Source of the DNA: Isochrysis galbana
Taxonomy: Eukaryota; Haptophyta; Isochrysidales; Isochrysidaceae
DNA length: 45,427 nucleotides
Direction of reading: 5' to 3'
Assembly (NCBI GenBank): GCA_018136815.1
Contig: CM030937.1
Location: forward strand, 1,932,660 to 1,978,086
Below, one piece after another: positions 1 through 8,462 of this stretch (position 1 is its first letter; every line of letters begins with the position of its first letter). Below the pieces are notes generated by a model, which was not told the origin of the DNA, did not search any database, and was given only the letters and a program-made list of their open reading frames with translations. The translations under genes were made by a program, and so were the position numbers.

Positions 1-1
1 T

Positions 2-1849
2 GTTCTCGCCTTCGTCGCCGCCGGCCTTGCGTTCCGGTCCCTCGTCGACGTTGCCGAGCTGCTTCGCGATATGTTCGCGTGGACGCGCGCGCGTGTCGCG
101 CCGCAAGACCACGCCCTCGCAGAGTCGATGGGCCAGATCGCGTCGCTTGTGAAAGGATTCGTCGTGTTTGTCGTGGACATGCTGGCCAGCTACGACACAC
201 GCTGGGGTGGAGCCAAGCAGGTGCTGCAGCAGCTTGAGAATGAGGCCAACAAGACGGAAGTCATGGGTGCCATTCTGGAGGTCTTGCGCGACTTCTTCCC
301 TCAAAATCCCTTGCTCAAGTCTGACGATCTGCTGCGGTGGGCCGATGACCTCACCGTCGGGCAGGGCGCAATGGGCTCGGAGCTCGACATCCGTGGTTCT
401 GTTAGCTTCGCAGTTGGTTGGGCACGCGATGCTTGGGAGAAGCGGCCCGAGAACCTGGACTCGGCGCTACTCGACTGGCTTAGGCCAGGCCAGCTGCTAT
501 CGGCCTGGAAGACGACAGGCACCCACGGCTCCGGCGTCGCCATCTTTGTCGTTTGGCTCCTAGTCCAGCTCTTCTATGCTTTGTACTTTGTGCTATCGCT
601 CGGCTTCTCCACCATCGTGTTCCTCACCATGACCGTCTACATGCTCTCCGCAGAACCAGACGCTGTTACGCGTGTAATCGCGACCTTCGTGCCACGGGCG
701 AGCGACGCAATGGTGCTGGACCTGCAGGACACGGTCGAGGCTGCCCTCATCATCCCCTTCAATGCTGCCGCACGCAACACTTGCATCTCCTTGTTGCTAT
801 TCCGTGTCCTTGGAGTGCCTTACGCACACCTGGGTGCAACGCTCTCGATGGTGCTGTCCCTCTTCCCTCTGATCCCCCCATGCATGGCATGCGTGCCGTG
901 GGTGGTGGGGCTTGTCTCCACGGGCGAGACATTTACCGCATGCATACTGCTGATCCTAATGATGGTGCTCTTTTGGATGAGCGATATGACGGCCGAACGG
1001 CGGCTACTTGAGCAGGTGGGCGTCTCCCTGTACGTCAACGGCTTCTCTCTTGTGCTAGGGGTGTACATGTTTGGGCTGCAAGGAGTCCTCTTCGGCCCAT
1101 TGCTGGTTTGCGGCGTGAAGCGCATCTATGAATACACCGGCGCAATCATCCAGCAACAGGCCGAGCTCCGCCCGAGCGTCTCCTGTCACGAGTCTGAGGG
1201 CGAAGCAGAAGCAGAGACAGAGCTTGAACTGCCAGCCAACACCACGGACTCGAAATCGGGGACGGAGAGGACATGGGGCGAGAACACGATCCCTTTTCTC
1301 GAGCAGCGTACCACCTCCCTTGGCAGCCAGGTGGACCGTGAGACGTCTGATGACCGGCGCGGCTCGATCGAGATCATTTCACGCGAGGTGCTTAATACCA
1401 TGCGCCGCCTTCCCTTCTTCTCGCCGCCTTCGCGGTCGAATGCCGTGCCGCAACGCGCGGCGGCGCCCCTGGCTCCACCATCGTATCACCAGAGCTTGAC
1501 GCCTCTATTCGATGTTTGTGTGCGACGTCATGGCGACTTCGACCAGCAGGTGCGCGTCGCCATTCGGGTCGAACAACCGTGGTGCGAGTTTTTGCGCTCT
1601 GTTGAGGAGCGGCTTCGCAACGCAAGTCTGCTTCTCGCGGCGGACAGAGTGGTAGGCATGCGGTGCGGTGCCATTATTGTTGCGAGTACGAGCGATCTCC
1701 GGCATGGCGAAGTGCTTGACGCCATTATTGAGAGCAGTTCCAGCGTTGAAAGTCCCGACGACAAAGGCACGGAGACGGGGAAGAGCGTCCTAGACACGCC
1801 CAACACGAGGCACTCGCGATTGAGAGACCCGCTGATCAACGGCTCTTGA
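2..1849 (+). CDS. TMEM245 / AI-2E transporter-like membrane protein, 5' partial
   Basis: The frame is open to the first base of the window, so the real start lies upstream; the first internal ATG is at 71. The visible part is 615 aa. Hydrophobic stretches at the very start, then around residues 165-200, 240-320 and 335-355 (counting from the ATG at 71), look like a multipass membrane protein. The run through LGVPYAHLGATLSMVLSLFP and the following VSLYVNGFSLVLGVYMFGLQ, GVLFGPLL resembles the C-terminal membrane block of the AI-2E transporter superfamily (UPF0118), whose eukaryotic members are TMEM245. The ~240-residue tail is acidic and Ser/Thr-rich; its last third (about residues 475-560) has a compact segment ending DLRHGEVLDAI that could be a small beta-grasp-type fold, which I cannot name. 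The family is poorly characterised in eukaryotes. Family call is fairly secure, substrate unknown. Confidence 0.75.
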   Translation, partial: VLAFVAAGLAFRSLVDVAELLRDMFAWTRARVAPQDHALAESMGQIASLVKGFVVFVVDMLASYDTRWGGAKQVLQQLENEANKTEVMGAILEVLRDFFPQNPLLKSDDLLRWADDLTVGQGAMGSELDIRGSVSFAVGWARDAWEKRPENLDSALLDWLRPGQLLSAWKTTGTHGSGVAIFVVWLLVQLFYALYFVLSLGFSTIVFLTMTVYMLSAEPDAVTRVIATFVPRASDAMVLDLQDTVEAALIIPFNAAARNTCISLLLFRVLGVPYAHLGATLSMVLSLFPLIPPCMACVPWVVGLVSTGETFTACILLILMMVLFWMSDMTAERRLLEQVGVSLYVNGFSLVLGVYMFGLQGVLFGPLLVCGVKRIYEYTGAIIQQQAELRPSVSCHESEGEAEAETELELPANTTDSKSGTERTWGENTIPFLEQRTTSLGSQVDRETSDDRRGSIEIISREVLNTMRRLPFFSPPSRSNAVPQRAAAPLAPPSYHQSLTPLFDVCVRRHGDFDQQVRVAIRVEQPWCEFLRSVEERLRNASLLLAADRVVGMRCGAIIVASTSDLRHGEVLDAIIESSSSVESPDDKGTETGKSVLDTPNTRHSRLRDPLINGS

Positions 1850-2560
1850 TGACGTGTATGTCTTGTGGCCATCGTCTGCAGCGGTCCATCATTGAAACTA
1901 TTGAGGAGAATGGATGCTAGCTCTGTTTGTGGCACCAAGAATCCTACGTCTCTCCTACAAAGAGCTCGAGGAAAGCACTGGCTTGCGGGCTCATGGGCGG
2001 TGGGCGGACGCGCGCATTCGCTGCACTTGCTCCAATCATCACAACGGTGGCACCTCGAAATGAGTGTCAAGTACGTGCGCTAGCCCTTCCAAAGCAAACC
2101 GTTCACCAGCAACCATTAGCTCTTTGTCAACCGTTTCAAACGTATATTTGTGTGAAAGGTAAATTGGTGTGCATGGGAATAGGCGTCTGTCAAACAACTC
2201 AACAAGCTATCAACAAGCGTCCGAACAAGGAAACGCTAGTTACTTTTCTGATTTCCTCACGGCTGCTGAATTCGTTGATTCGTAATTAGTCTCAATATAA
2301 ATAATTGCTCTTATCTGTTTGAAATTTGCAAAGTGCTTCATTGCCGTTGAATAATGACGGAGGTGTTGCGCCGCCCTTGCCGGCGTAGACTCCCGGGTTT
2401 CGGAATGCATCCTGGCGACTCCTGAGGAATCGCTTGCCTTTTGCTTTGAAGCAAACGGCGTTGAAACTGCGTGAAGTCTTCTGAAGACGTCGCCATCCGC
2501 CCGGCGTGCTGGCCATGGGCGTGCAAGGGCGGACGTCGGCAGTCTGACGCCCACATGCCA
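1850..2560. other. Intergenic, no gene seen
   Basis: Downstream of the TMEM245-like gene. Composition becomes more balanced and AT-richer around 2,270-2,340. Short open frames exist but none has recognisable protein character. This probably includes the 3' UTR. Confidence 0.5.
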
Positions 2561-2561
2561 C

Positions 2562-2650
2562 GCATGGTTGCATTCTTCAACTTGAGCAGGCATGGTTGCG
2601 TTCTTCCACTCGGGCGGCGGATATGGTTGCAATCTTCAACTCCAGCGGGT
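2562..2650. repeat. Degenerate ~29-bp tandem repeat, three units
   Basis: Units begin near 2563, 2591 and 2622, each carrying a variant of ATGGTTGCATTCTTCAACT followed by a GC-rich spacer. Only three units, imperfect. It lies just downstream (in retrotransposon sense) of the LINE remnant that ends at 2,725. Confidence 0.6.
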
Positions 2651-2724
2651 CGATTGTCCAAGTTGAGGCGCAAAAATAGACGGGAGGAGTGCTCCATCGT
2701 CAATTCGAGAGGAGCTCAGGCAAG

Positions 2725-2850
2725 TGTCGCATTCGCGAATCGACACTCGTTAGGCTTCTCTTCCTCGTCGTCGTTCGGTATTTATCGTTATAATTCGCTG
2801 CTTTCTCTCGTCCTCGGTCAAACGCTTCGCTTGGACGCATAGGATCTTGG
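2725..2850 (-). repeat. 126-bp module, copy 1
   Basis: On the minus strand it runs from CCAAGATCCTATGCGTCC to GATTCGCGAATGCGACA. The other copies are at 20,397-20,530 (minus) and 36,939-37,073 (plus), with divergence and small indels. All three start and end at the same bases. Here it follows the endonuclease fragment directly. It could be the LINE 3' end or an independent short element. Confidence 0.75.
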
Positions 2851-3058
2851 GAGGTGCGGGAGATTGGAACCAGTCCCAACCTAGGGACCGTGCCGTGTTG
2901 CGCACCCTTAGATGCCAACCATCATTGTAGTGGTGCAGTTCTTGCGCGTAAAGAATGTGGATTCCTCCTAATCTCGCTTGCGCTAGAGTAGATGCTAACT
3001 TGTATTTAGCTCCATTCAGGTTGTATGTTGCAATCTTTACGTCGTGGCTACTCACCAT
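2750..3058 (-). pseudogene. LINE ORF2, N-terminal endonuclease fragment
   Basis: Begins at an ATG (3058-3056) that lies inside the last codons of ORF1. The first ~50 residues, VKIATYNLNGAKYKLASTLA and IHILYAQELHHYNDGWHLRV, match the opening of APE-type (exonuclease-endonuclease-phosphatase) LINE endonucleases: the TYNLNG asparagine and the QE glutamate are the expected metal and catalytic-site residues. After about residue 70 the frame runs into the 126-bp module (PPKILCVQAK) and stops. The remaining endonuclease and the whole reverse transcriptase are absent, so the copy cannot move by itself. Confidence 0.75.
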
Positions 3059-4706
3059 GGCGGTATAAGCAGCTGACACCGTTTACACAGTACCCTGGAT
3101 ACGCTTTATTAGGCTTGAGATTGCATTTTACCATACATACTTGCTTGCCCGTCTTGGGATCTTTCGCCCAACATCCTGGGATGTCATGGCTAGATGAGCA
3201 TTGAACGATTTGCCGCCCTTTCAGGCGGTTGTTCTTGCATTCGCCGGCCATGAAACGACGGCATGGTGCCGCCGCTTCGAGCCCCATCAGGGCTCGATAA
3301 TCCATGGCGTTGCTTGCCGCACGTTGCTTCTTGCGCTGCTCCGCTTTCGCCATGTCTTGCTCGCAAGTACATTGGCGAAAGCTCACTTGATTTTTGCGAG
3401 GGAAAGATATGGCCCATGGCTTGTCGTAGCCTTTGCATCCTCCCGGGGCGCCGTGTATGGCGATCTCCCCCTCAGGGGTTACGCATTCGACCGAGGAGCG
3501 GACAGCGTAGTCCAGATTGAAACTCTCCCCGTCGTCGAGGGTCACGAGAATGTTCCTAGGGAAGCGGTGTCCTAGGGCGGATGTGTCCGTGTAGACATAG
3601 AAGTGCCAGATCGGGCGTTTGCCCGATTCTACTTTGGTGATCCCCTCGAGGGTGGTCTTGGCGCGCTGTTGGTTGCCCCTGAGCACGTGGAAGCCTTCAC
3701 GCTCCAGCGCGCTAGCCAGGTGGCGGGTCTTGGTCTTGTATGCCTTGACCGGGTCAAAAATGCGAAAGACGATATACGTTGCCACCTCCTTTAGAGAGGA
3801 TCGGATCGCGCTCGACTTGCGAGGGGCTGAATCGGCCAATGCCCCATAGGTGATCGCAAACTCGTGCGGGACGCCCGATAGGGTGGCTTGGATTTTGTCG
3901 CCGTACGCGGCCTTGAATTGTTCGTGGGCGTCGTCATCGACGTAGAATATCCAAGGACCTTTGCGGCCTTTGTCCATCCCATCGGGGGTAGCATCCAAGC
4001 CTTCCAACTTGGAGAGAAGAAACTTCATATAGGTAGCTATGTCCTCGCTCTTGATGTCCTTCTTGTCCTCCGCTAGCTGTGCTAGCTGAATGTAGAATGG
4101 AGTATCCTCCGGTTCTTCCTCCTCATCTTGACCATGAGGGGGAGAAGCGAATTGTGTGGCTATGGGTGGAGTCGGCTTTGGGTCCGACTGTGGGTCCGCT
4201 CGCTTACGCGAGGGCGGCTGGGGCTGTTGGGAAGATGGAGGTGGAGCTTGCCTTGCTTCATGGGGGTGCTTTCCTTTGGGGCCGGCCGCCTCAGCGTATG
4301 ACTTCTGTGCATTGTTGTTCAGAGGGTTGGAAGCCGTAAAGGCCCCAAGAATTGTTTGTTGTGTGTAGTGCCCGCCCACGAGGGGTGCACTGCTGGTAGG
4401 AGTTGCCACCATGGGGGTGGCAGCCAGGCTGCCACCCACCATGGGGAGTCCTTGATGGGCCAACAGGCCAGTGGGGGCAGGCGGCAGAGCCAGAGTCTGG
4501 CCCTGCTGGTCTGCAGGGAACAGGGCCCTCCCTGTTCCCTGCTTCTGCGCCTGGTGGGGAGGCGAGGGTGGGAGGATCATATCGACGTCGCTGTGAGTCA
4601 GTGGGGCGGCCTGCGAGCGCTTCGGCTCCGGCGGCTTGGGGCGGCCCCTGTGGGGCGTCGTGACGGCGGGAGGCTGGGGATCGGGAGCGGTCGGCGCGCG
4701 CTCCAT
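3048..4706 (-). CDS. LINE ORF1 protein with CCCH-type zinc fingers
   Basis: An intact 552-aa frame starting at the ATG 22 nt inside the element's 5' end (MERAPTAPDPQPPAVTTPHR). Residues ~1-200 are proline-, glutamine- and alanine-rich and likely disordered; ~205-460 form a conserved block (also in copy 2), beginning near TPFYIQLAQLAEDKKDIKSE; the C terminus carries cysteine/histidine clusters: CRRFMAGEC then QCSSSH (C-x7-C-x12-C-x3-H) and GYCVNGVSCLYRHGE (C-x5-C-x3-H). Such fingers fit an RNA-binding ORF1 protein of a ribonucleoprotein retroelement. The stop overlaps the ORF2 start by 11 nt. Being full length and frame-intact, this ORF1 is younger or under more constraint than the rest of the copy. 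Function is inferred from position and fingers. Confidence 0.75.
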   Translation of the reverse strand: MERAPTAPDPQPPAVTTPHRGRPKPPEPKRSQAAPLTHSDVDMILPPSPPHQAQKQGTGRALFPADQQGQTLALPPAPTGLLAHQGLPMVGGSLAATPMVATPTSSAPLVGGHYTQQTILGAFTASNPLNNNAQKSYAEAAGPKGKHPHEARQAPPPSSQQPQPPSRKRADPQSDPKPTPPIATQFASPPHGQDEEEEPEDTPFYIQLAQLAEDKKDIKSEDIATYMKFLLSKLEGLDATPDGMDKGRKGPWIFYVDDDAHEQFKAAYGDKIQATLSGVPHEFAITYGALADSAPRKSSAIRSSLKEVATYIVFRIFDPVKAYKTKTRHLASALEREGFHVLRGNQQRAKTTLEGITKVESGKRPIWHFYVYTDTSALGHRFPRNILVTLDDGESFNLDYAVRSSVECVTPEGEIAIHGAPGGCKGYDKPWAISFPRKNQVSFRQCTCEQDMAKAEQRKKQRAASNAMDYRALMGLEAAAPCRRFMAGECKNNRLKGRQIVQCSSSHDIPGCWAKDPKTGKQVCMVKCNLKPNKAYPGYCVNGVSCLYRHGE

Positions 4707-4729
4707 CGCTCGAACTATAACAATAGTTT

Positions 4730-5529
4730 GTGTGACAAAATAAGGGAAGCCTCGCCTCCAGTTGCACCTTCTTATTCCTCCCTCTCCACCGCCACCCTCC
4801 GTCGGACGTCGTCGAGCACGGACATGCGCATGCGCTCTTTGGCCCGGGCATCGTGGGCAGCCTTAGTCCTTAGTGTAGCCGTGTAGCCTCCCTGGCACCC
4901 CCCTTAGGTGGTGCCGCATGCTTCTTTGCGGCCGCAGGAGCCATCGGCGCCGGCGCGTGCTGGGTGCGAAGCTCTGCTCGCTGCGAAGCTCTATAGCCTC
5001 TAGGATCGAGTATAGTGAACTGGTGGTGTTTCGGTGATGCGCATCCATACAGATGCTACATTTTTGGCACTGCGCTGTGTAACAACAGTCCCACCCCTTT
5101 TTTCTTGGGTGCGCCGAGCCAGCCGCCCTCCCCCCCCCCCCCCCCCTCTTATTATAGCTCCCCCCTCTTATTTATAGATTTGGTCCTTGTGAGGGACTTG
5201 GCAGTCGTCTCGCCTCACCCACGTCGCCGCCGTCGCGCGGCGCTGGAGAGAGAGGAGGAGGGGGAGGGGGGGGGGGAGGGAGGAGAGAAAGGGAGAGAGA
5301 GAGAGAAGGTAGAGAGAGGGAGAGGGGGAGGGGGAGAGAGAGAGGGAGAGGAGAGGCGGGGAGAGAGCCCGAGAGGGAGAGGAGAGGAGAAGAGAGAGAG
5401 TGTACTACTAGTGAGAGAGAGAGAGGGGGGGGGGAGGGAGGGAGGGAGAGGGAGGAAGGGAGAGAGAGAGGGAGAAGGAAAGAGAGAGGGAGAAGAAAGA
5501 GAAGAGAGCGGTGGCGTGCATCTGTCGCG
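4730..5529. repeat. Intergenic with poly-C run and purine (GA)n leader
   Basis: 4,730-5,120 shows no gene. A pure C run occupies about 5,128-5,146. From about 5,241 to 5,503 the plus strand is almost pure purine (GAGAG and GGGGA blocks), ending ~27 bp before the ATG at 5,530. The tract reads as Glu/Arg/Gly repeats in translation but that is a by-product of the microsatellite. It likely forms the promoter-proximal or 5' UTR region of the downstream gene; similar coding-strand purine tracts precede the genes at 9,832, 20,099 and 25,040. Confidence 0.7.
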
Positions 5530-6963
5530 ATGAGCAGCGTGCTTGCCACTCTCGCGGGCGCGCCAGCTGACGCGGCGGCCGCGGCGCTCTTTTCGGCACC
5601 ACCGCTCGAGTACGCACCACAGGGCCCACCCAAGCGAGCGGCTTCCCTTCCTCCAACTGAGGAGGGGGAGGCTCTTCCATCGAAGAAGCGGAGGTGGGAG
5701 CCAAAGCCAGAGAAGCTTGCCGCAAGGGCTGCAGCTGTCGAGGCGGCCGCCAAGGCCGCCGCACTACTCGGCATTAAGTCCGATCCAACCGCGATCAAGA
5801 AGGAAAACATGCGTGCTCGAGCAGCCGCTAGGGCAGCGATCGTTGAAGGCGCGCACCGGGAGGAGAGCACGAACCGAGACAAGCTGAAGAAGGGGGCCAA
5901 AAGCGCCAAAGCGGCCGCTCCAGCAGCGGCCGGAGCGGGCTCCTCGGGCGGGTTAGAAGACGGAGCATCTGATGTTGAAGATATAGCTGAGCTTGAGCGC
6001 CTCGCGCGCACCGTCTTTGTCGGCAATGTGCCTCCCGACACTCGCCGCGGCGCCTTGTCCAAACATTTCACACAGTATGGACGCGTCGAGAGCGTGCGCA
6101 TACGCTCGGTAGCCTCGTCGAACTTCAAAATGGCGCAGCGCGCTGCTGTGATCAAGAGGGCTATCGACACATCCGTGCGCGACGCGGTGAACGCCTACAT
6201 CGTGTTCGCGGAAGAGTCTGCCGTCGCCCGAGCCATCGCTAGCAATGGGCAGATTGCCTTTGGTCGCCACCTGCGCATCGATCGGGCCGAAATACGCAAG
6301 CGCGCCGCCTCTGGGGGAGGAGACATGGCTGGAGCAGTAGAGACTGCCTCCAAGGCTGCCGCACACAAACGCTCTGTCTTCTTGGGTAATCTCGCCTTTG
6401 ATACTCAAGAAGAGACACTTTGGGACGCATTTGGAAAATTTGGGGCAATTGAATACGTCCGCCTTGTACGCGACCCGCATACGCAGCACGGGAAGGGCTT
6501 CGGTTACGTTTGTTTTAAGGAGCGAGGCCCCGTCGAATCAGCGCTCTCTTTGCACGAGACCAAGTTCAACGGCCGGACCCTACGGGTATTTCGGTGTAAA
6601 AACGAGGGAAGTGCTGCTGCCGCCGCCAACGGTGGCAAGGGCAGCCCACGCGGCATCGTCAACGGTGGTATAGGGGGGCGTAAAGGAGCGGGTGGAACCG
6701 GGGTGGACTGGAAGAATCGCCCCGCCGCCTCTTTGCGCTTGCAGCTAGCGGCTAGTGCTAAGGCCAGGAAGAAGGCCAAAGGCGGCAGTGGAACAACACA
6801 GCACAAGGCCAAGAAGAAGGCCGGTGGGAATCGCAAGCTTGCCAAGGGGCAGAAAGCGAGCAAGCCGACCTTGACGCCAGCTCAGCTTGCACACATCAAG
6901 GCAAACAAGAATAAGGCCAAAGCAACGGCCAGGCGGATGTCTGGGGCGGGCGGTGAGAAATGA
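5530..6963 (+). CDS. RBM34/Nop12-like nucleolar RNA-binding protein
   Basis: A single-exon 477-aa protein. The N terminus is Ala-rich with a basic nuclear-localisation-like motif (SKKRRWEPKP, ~51-60). RRM1 spans ~160-253, with RNP2 VFVGNV (162-167), a long insertion between beta strands 2 and 3 (VRIRSVASSNFKMAQRAAVI) and weak RNP1 AYIVF; RRM2 spans ~281-356 with RNP2 VFLGNL and RNP1 KGFGYVCF. Two RRMs with the long RRM1 insertion and a Lys-rich tail (KKAKGG, KKKAGG, NKNKAKATARR) are typical of RBM34 and yeast Nop12, nucleolar factors in 60S (5.8S/25S rRNA) maturation. The ATG at 5,530 directly follows the purine tract and is the first in frame after it. No damage seen. Orthology to RBM34/Nop12 rather than another two-RRM protein is probable. 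Confidence 0.85.
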   Translation: MSSVLATLAGAPADAAAAALFSAPPLEYAPQGPPKRAASLPPTEEGEALPSKKRRWEPKPEKLAARAAAVEAAAKAAALLGIKSDPTAIKKENMRARAAARAAIVEGAHREESTNRDKLKKGAKSAKAAAPAAAGAGSSGGLEDGASDVEDIAELERLARTVFVGNVPPDTRRGALSKHFTQYGRVESVRIRSVASSNFKMAQRAAVIKRAIDTSVRDAVNAYIVFAEESAVARAIASNGQIAFGRHLRIDRAEIRKRAASGGGDMAGAVETASKAAAHKRSVFLGNLAFDTQEETLWDAFGKFGAIEYVRLVRDPHTQHGKGFGYVCFKERGPVESALSLHETKFNGRTLRVFRCKNEGSAAAAANGGKGSPRGIVNGGIGGRKGAGGTGVDWKNRPAASLRLQLAASAKARKKAKGGSGTTQHKAKKKAGGNRKLAKGQKASKPTLTPAQLAHIKANKNKAKATARRMSGAGGEK

Positions 6964-7194
6964 TGTGTACGACTCAACAATGTCTTCTGTTGATGAAGAA
7001 GGCATGACCTAAGGCATAAGATTATCTTAGGCCCGTCCCCAAGTGTTGGTAGCTGTGGTGGTATGGGTGGAGCTGTGGATCATAGCAAGGAATTGTATGA
7101 ACAAGGGGAGTGGGGAGGGACGAGGAGGAGCTGGGGGACATCGGGTACGGGCACGCGTATGAACAGGGGGCGGCGGGGCAGCTGCTGGCGGATC
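6964..7194. other. Short intergenic region, probable 3' UTR
   Basis: Downstream of the RRM gene; no coding evidence. It contains an AT-richer stretch after the stop (6,964-7,030) that could hold the polyadenylation site, though no canonical AATAAA is seen. Confidence 0.4.
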
Positions 7195-7272
7195 AAGAGG
7201 GTGCAACCTCAGGTTTGGTTGTTTTTTCGGCAACTACCCCTTCGTGAACGGTATAAGTTCTACTTTCAGGAC
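7195..7272 (+). repeat. Dispersed ~78-bp repeat, copy A
   Basis: Contains TGCAACCTCAGGTTTGGTTG, then TTCGGCAACT and GGTATAAGTTCTACTT. The same sequence in the same orientation occurs at 29,567-29,645, and its first third, more diverged, at 10,274-10,320. In one frame both long copies give QPQVWLF and YKFY, so it may derive from a coding or retroelement sequence; I cannot name the source. Confidence 0.75.
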
Positions 7273-8462
7273 CCCCTCACTAAAGTACAAAAGTGCAGGT
7301 TTCAGGTGGTAATCTGACGAGCCAGCACCGTATGTATGTGCGCAGCAGCAGTTGAAAGAGAAGTTGCGTTCCGTCAAAAGAGGGCCAGGTGGTAATTTTG
7401 TTTTCACTCAGAATGCTTGTTTTTTTTTGAGACAAGGACGCGGCGCGTGCACATAGCAACTCCCCCCCCCCCCCCCCCACGGTAACCAAGCGGATTTTTT
7501 CTACGCAGCATATTTTCACAACAAAACGAGGAGTGGTCGCGCGCACCAACGCTCCGCTGCGCATCGCGTGCCGCGCACTGACGCTCATCGAGCTGCGGCC
7601 TGCGCATCACCAACCCCATCGGCGCGCCCCCGGCTTCAGCCCGTCAGCGTCTCCGAACTCGTCTCCTCAGCCGCGCCTGCCGCCGGCATGCCTCCCTCCC
7701 CATTGCCCTCAGGCCCTATGGGCCATCACAATTCGTCAGGGCCACGCGGCCCATGGGTGGGCGTGGCAGGGGAGGAGTGGAGAAGGGGGGGGGGCTCGTG
7801 CCCCCCCATGGGCGAACTAAGTACAAACTTAGTAGATCCGACTGTTGGTGTAAACATGATGGGGTGGGACCAAATGAACAAATGAACGCTTCTCGCCTAC
7901 CGCCCAGGGCCGGCGACCGACGAGACGAGCGACCTGCCCGCGCTTACCGCTTACATCTTACATAATGATATCGTTGCGAGGGAAGGAAGAGGAAGGTGGA
8001 AGATGGGATGCAATGTAAGAGATTTCTAGTAGTGAAAAAGTGTGACGGTGAGCGGTGACCGGGCGCAACACGGAACTTGGATCGCTTGGCTCCCTCTCCT
8101 TATCCCGCTATAGGCATGGATGCGGATGCTTGGGCTAATATGACGGGTAGATGATAGCGATGACGGGCGGAAGCGAAAGGTGTCCTGGCGCAAGTAGTGA
8201 AGTAGTCATGACGCGGGTTTGGTCGCTGCCTGCCTTGCATCGTACACGTACGAGCCGGGTGGTGCGTGGGTGCGTGTGCATGGGGCGCTAGCTGTCGTTC
8301 TTACGCGCGTCTCAGAGCACCAATGCAACGCACCTGCCAACAAGCCAAGCCTCCACACACCGCTGTGGTAGCACATACATGCAATGCCCAACCATATGTC
8401 ATCTGGCACCATTTGCATGTCGATCGACACAGCATGCACACACACGCACGCATGCACGCACG
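7273..8462. other. Intergenic, low-complexity runs, no gene seen
   Basis: Holds a C run at ~7,462-7,479, a G-rich patch (7,780-7,800) and a (CA/CG)-rich stretch near 8,430-8,460. Small open frames here lack any recognisable motif. Nothing else can be supported. Confidence 0.5.

Larger units (their letters stand above)
2725..4729 (-). mobile_element. Non-LTR (LINE-like) retrotransposon copy 1, internally deleted
   Basis: On the minus strand it carries a short leader starting AAACTATTGTTATAG, ORF1 (4706-3048), the beginning of an endonuclease ORF2, and then a ~126-bp module (2850-2725) repeated elsewhere in the window. The 5' boundary is set by comparison with copies at 20,639 and 36,221: all three share the leader from the same base and differ completely upstream. 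The 3' boundary is set by the repeated module, whose copies all end at GCGAATGCGACA. No reverse transcriptase lies inside this copy, so most of ORF2 is missing. The two-ORF layout with zinc-finger ORF1 and APE-type endonuclease is that of LINE elements. Confidence 0.8.
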
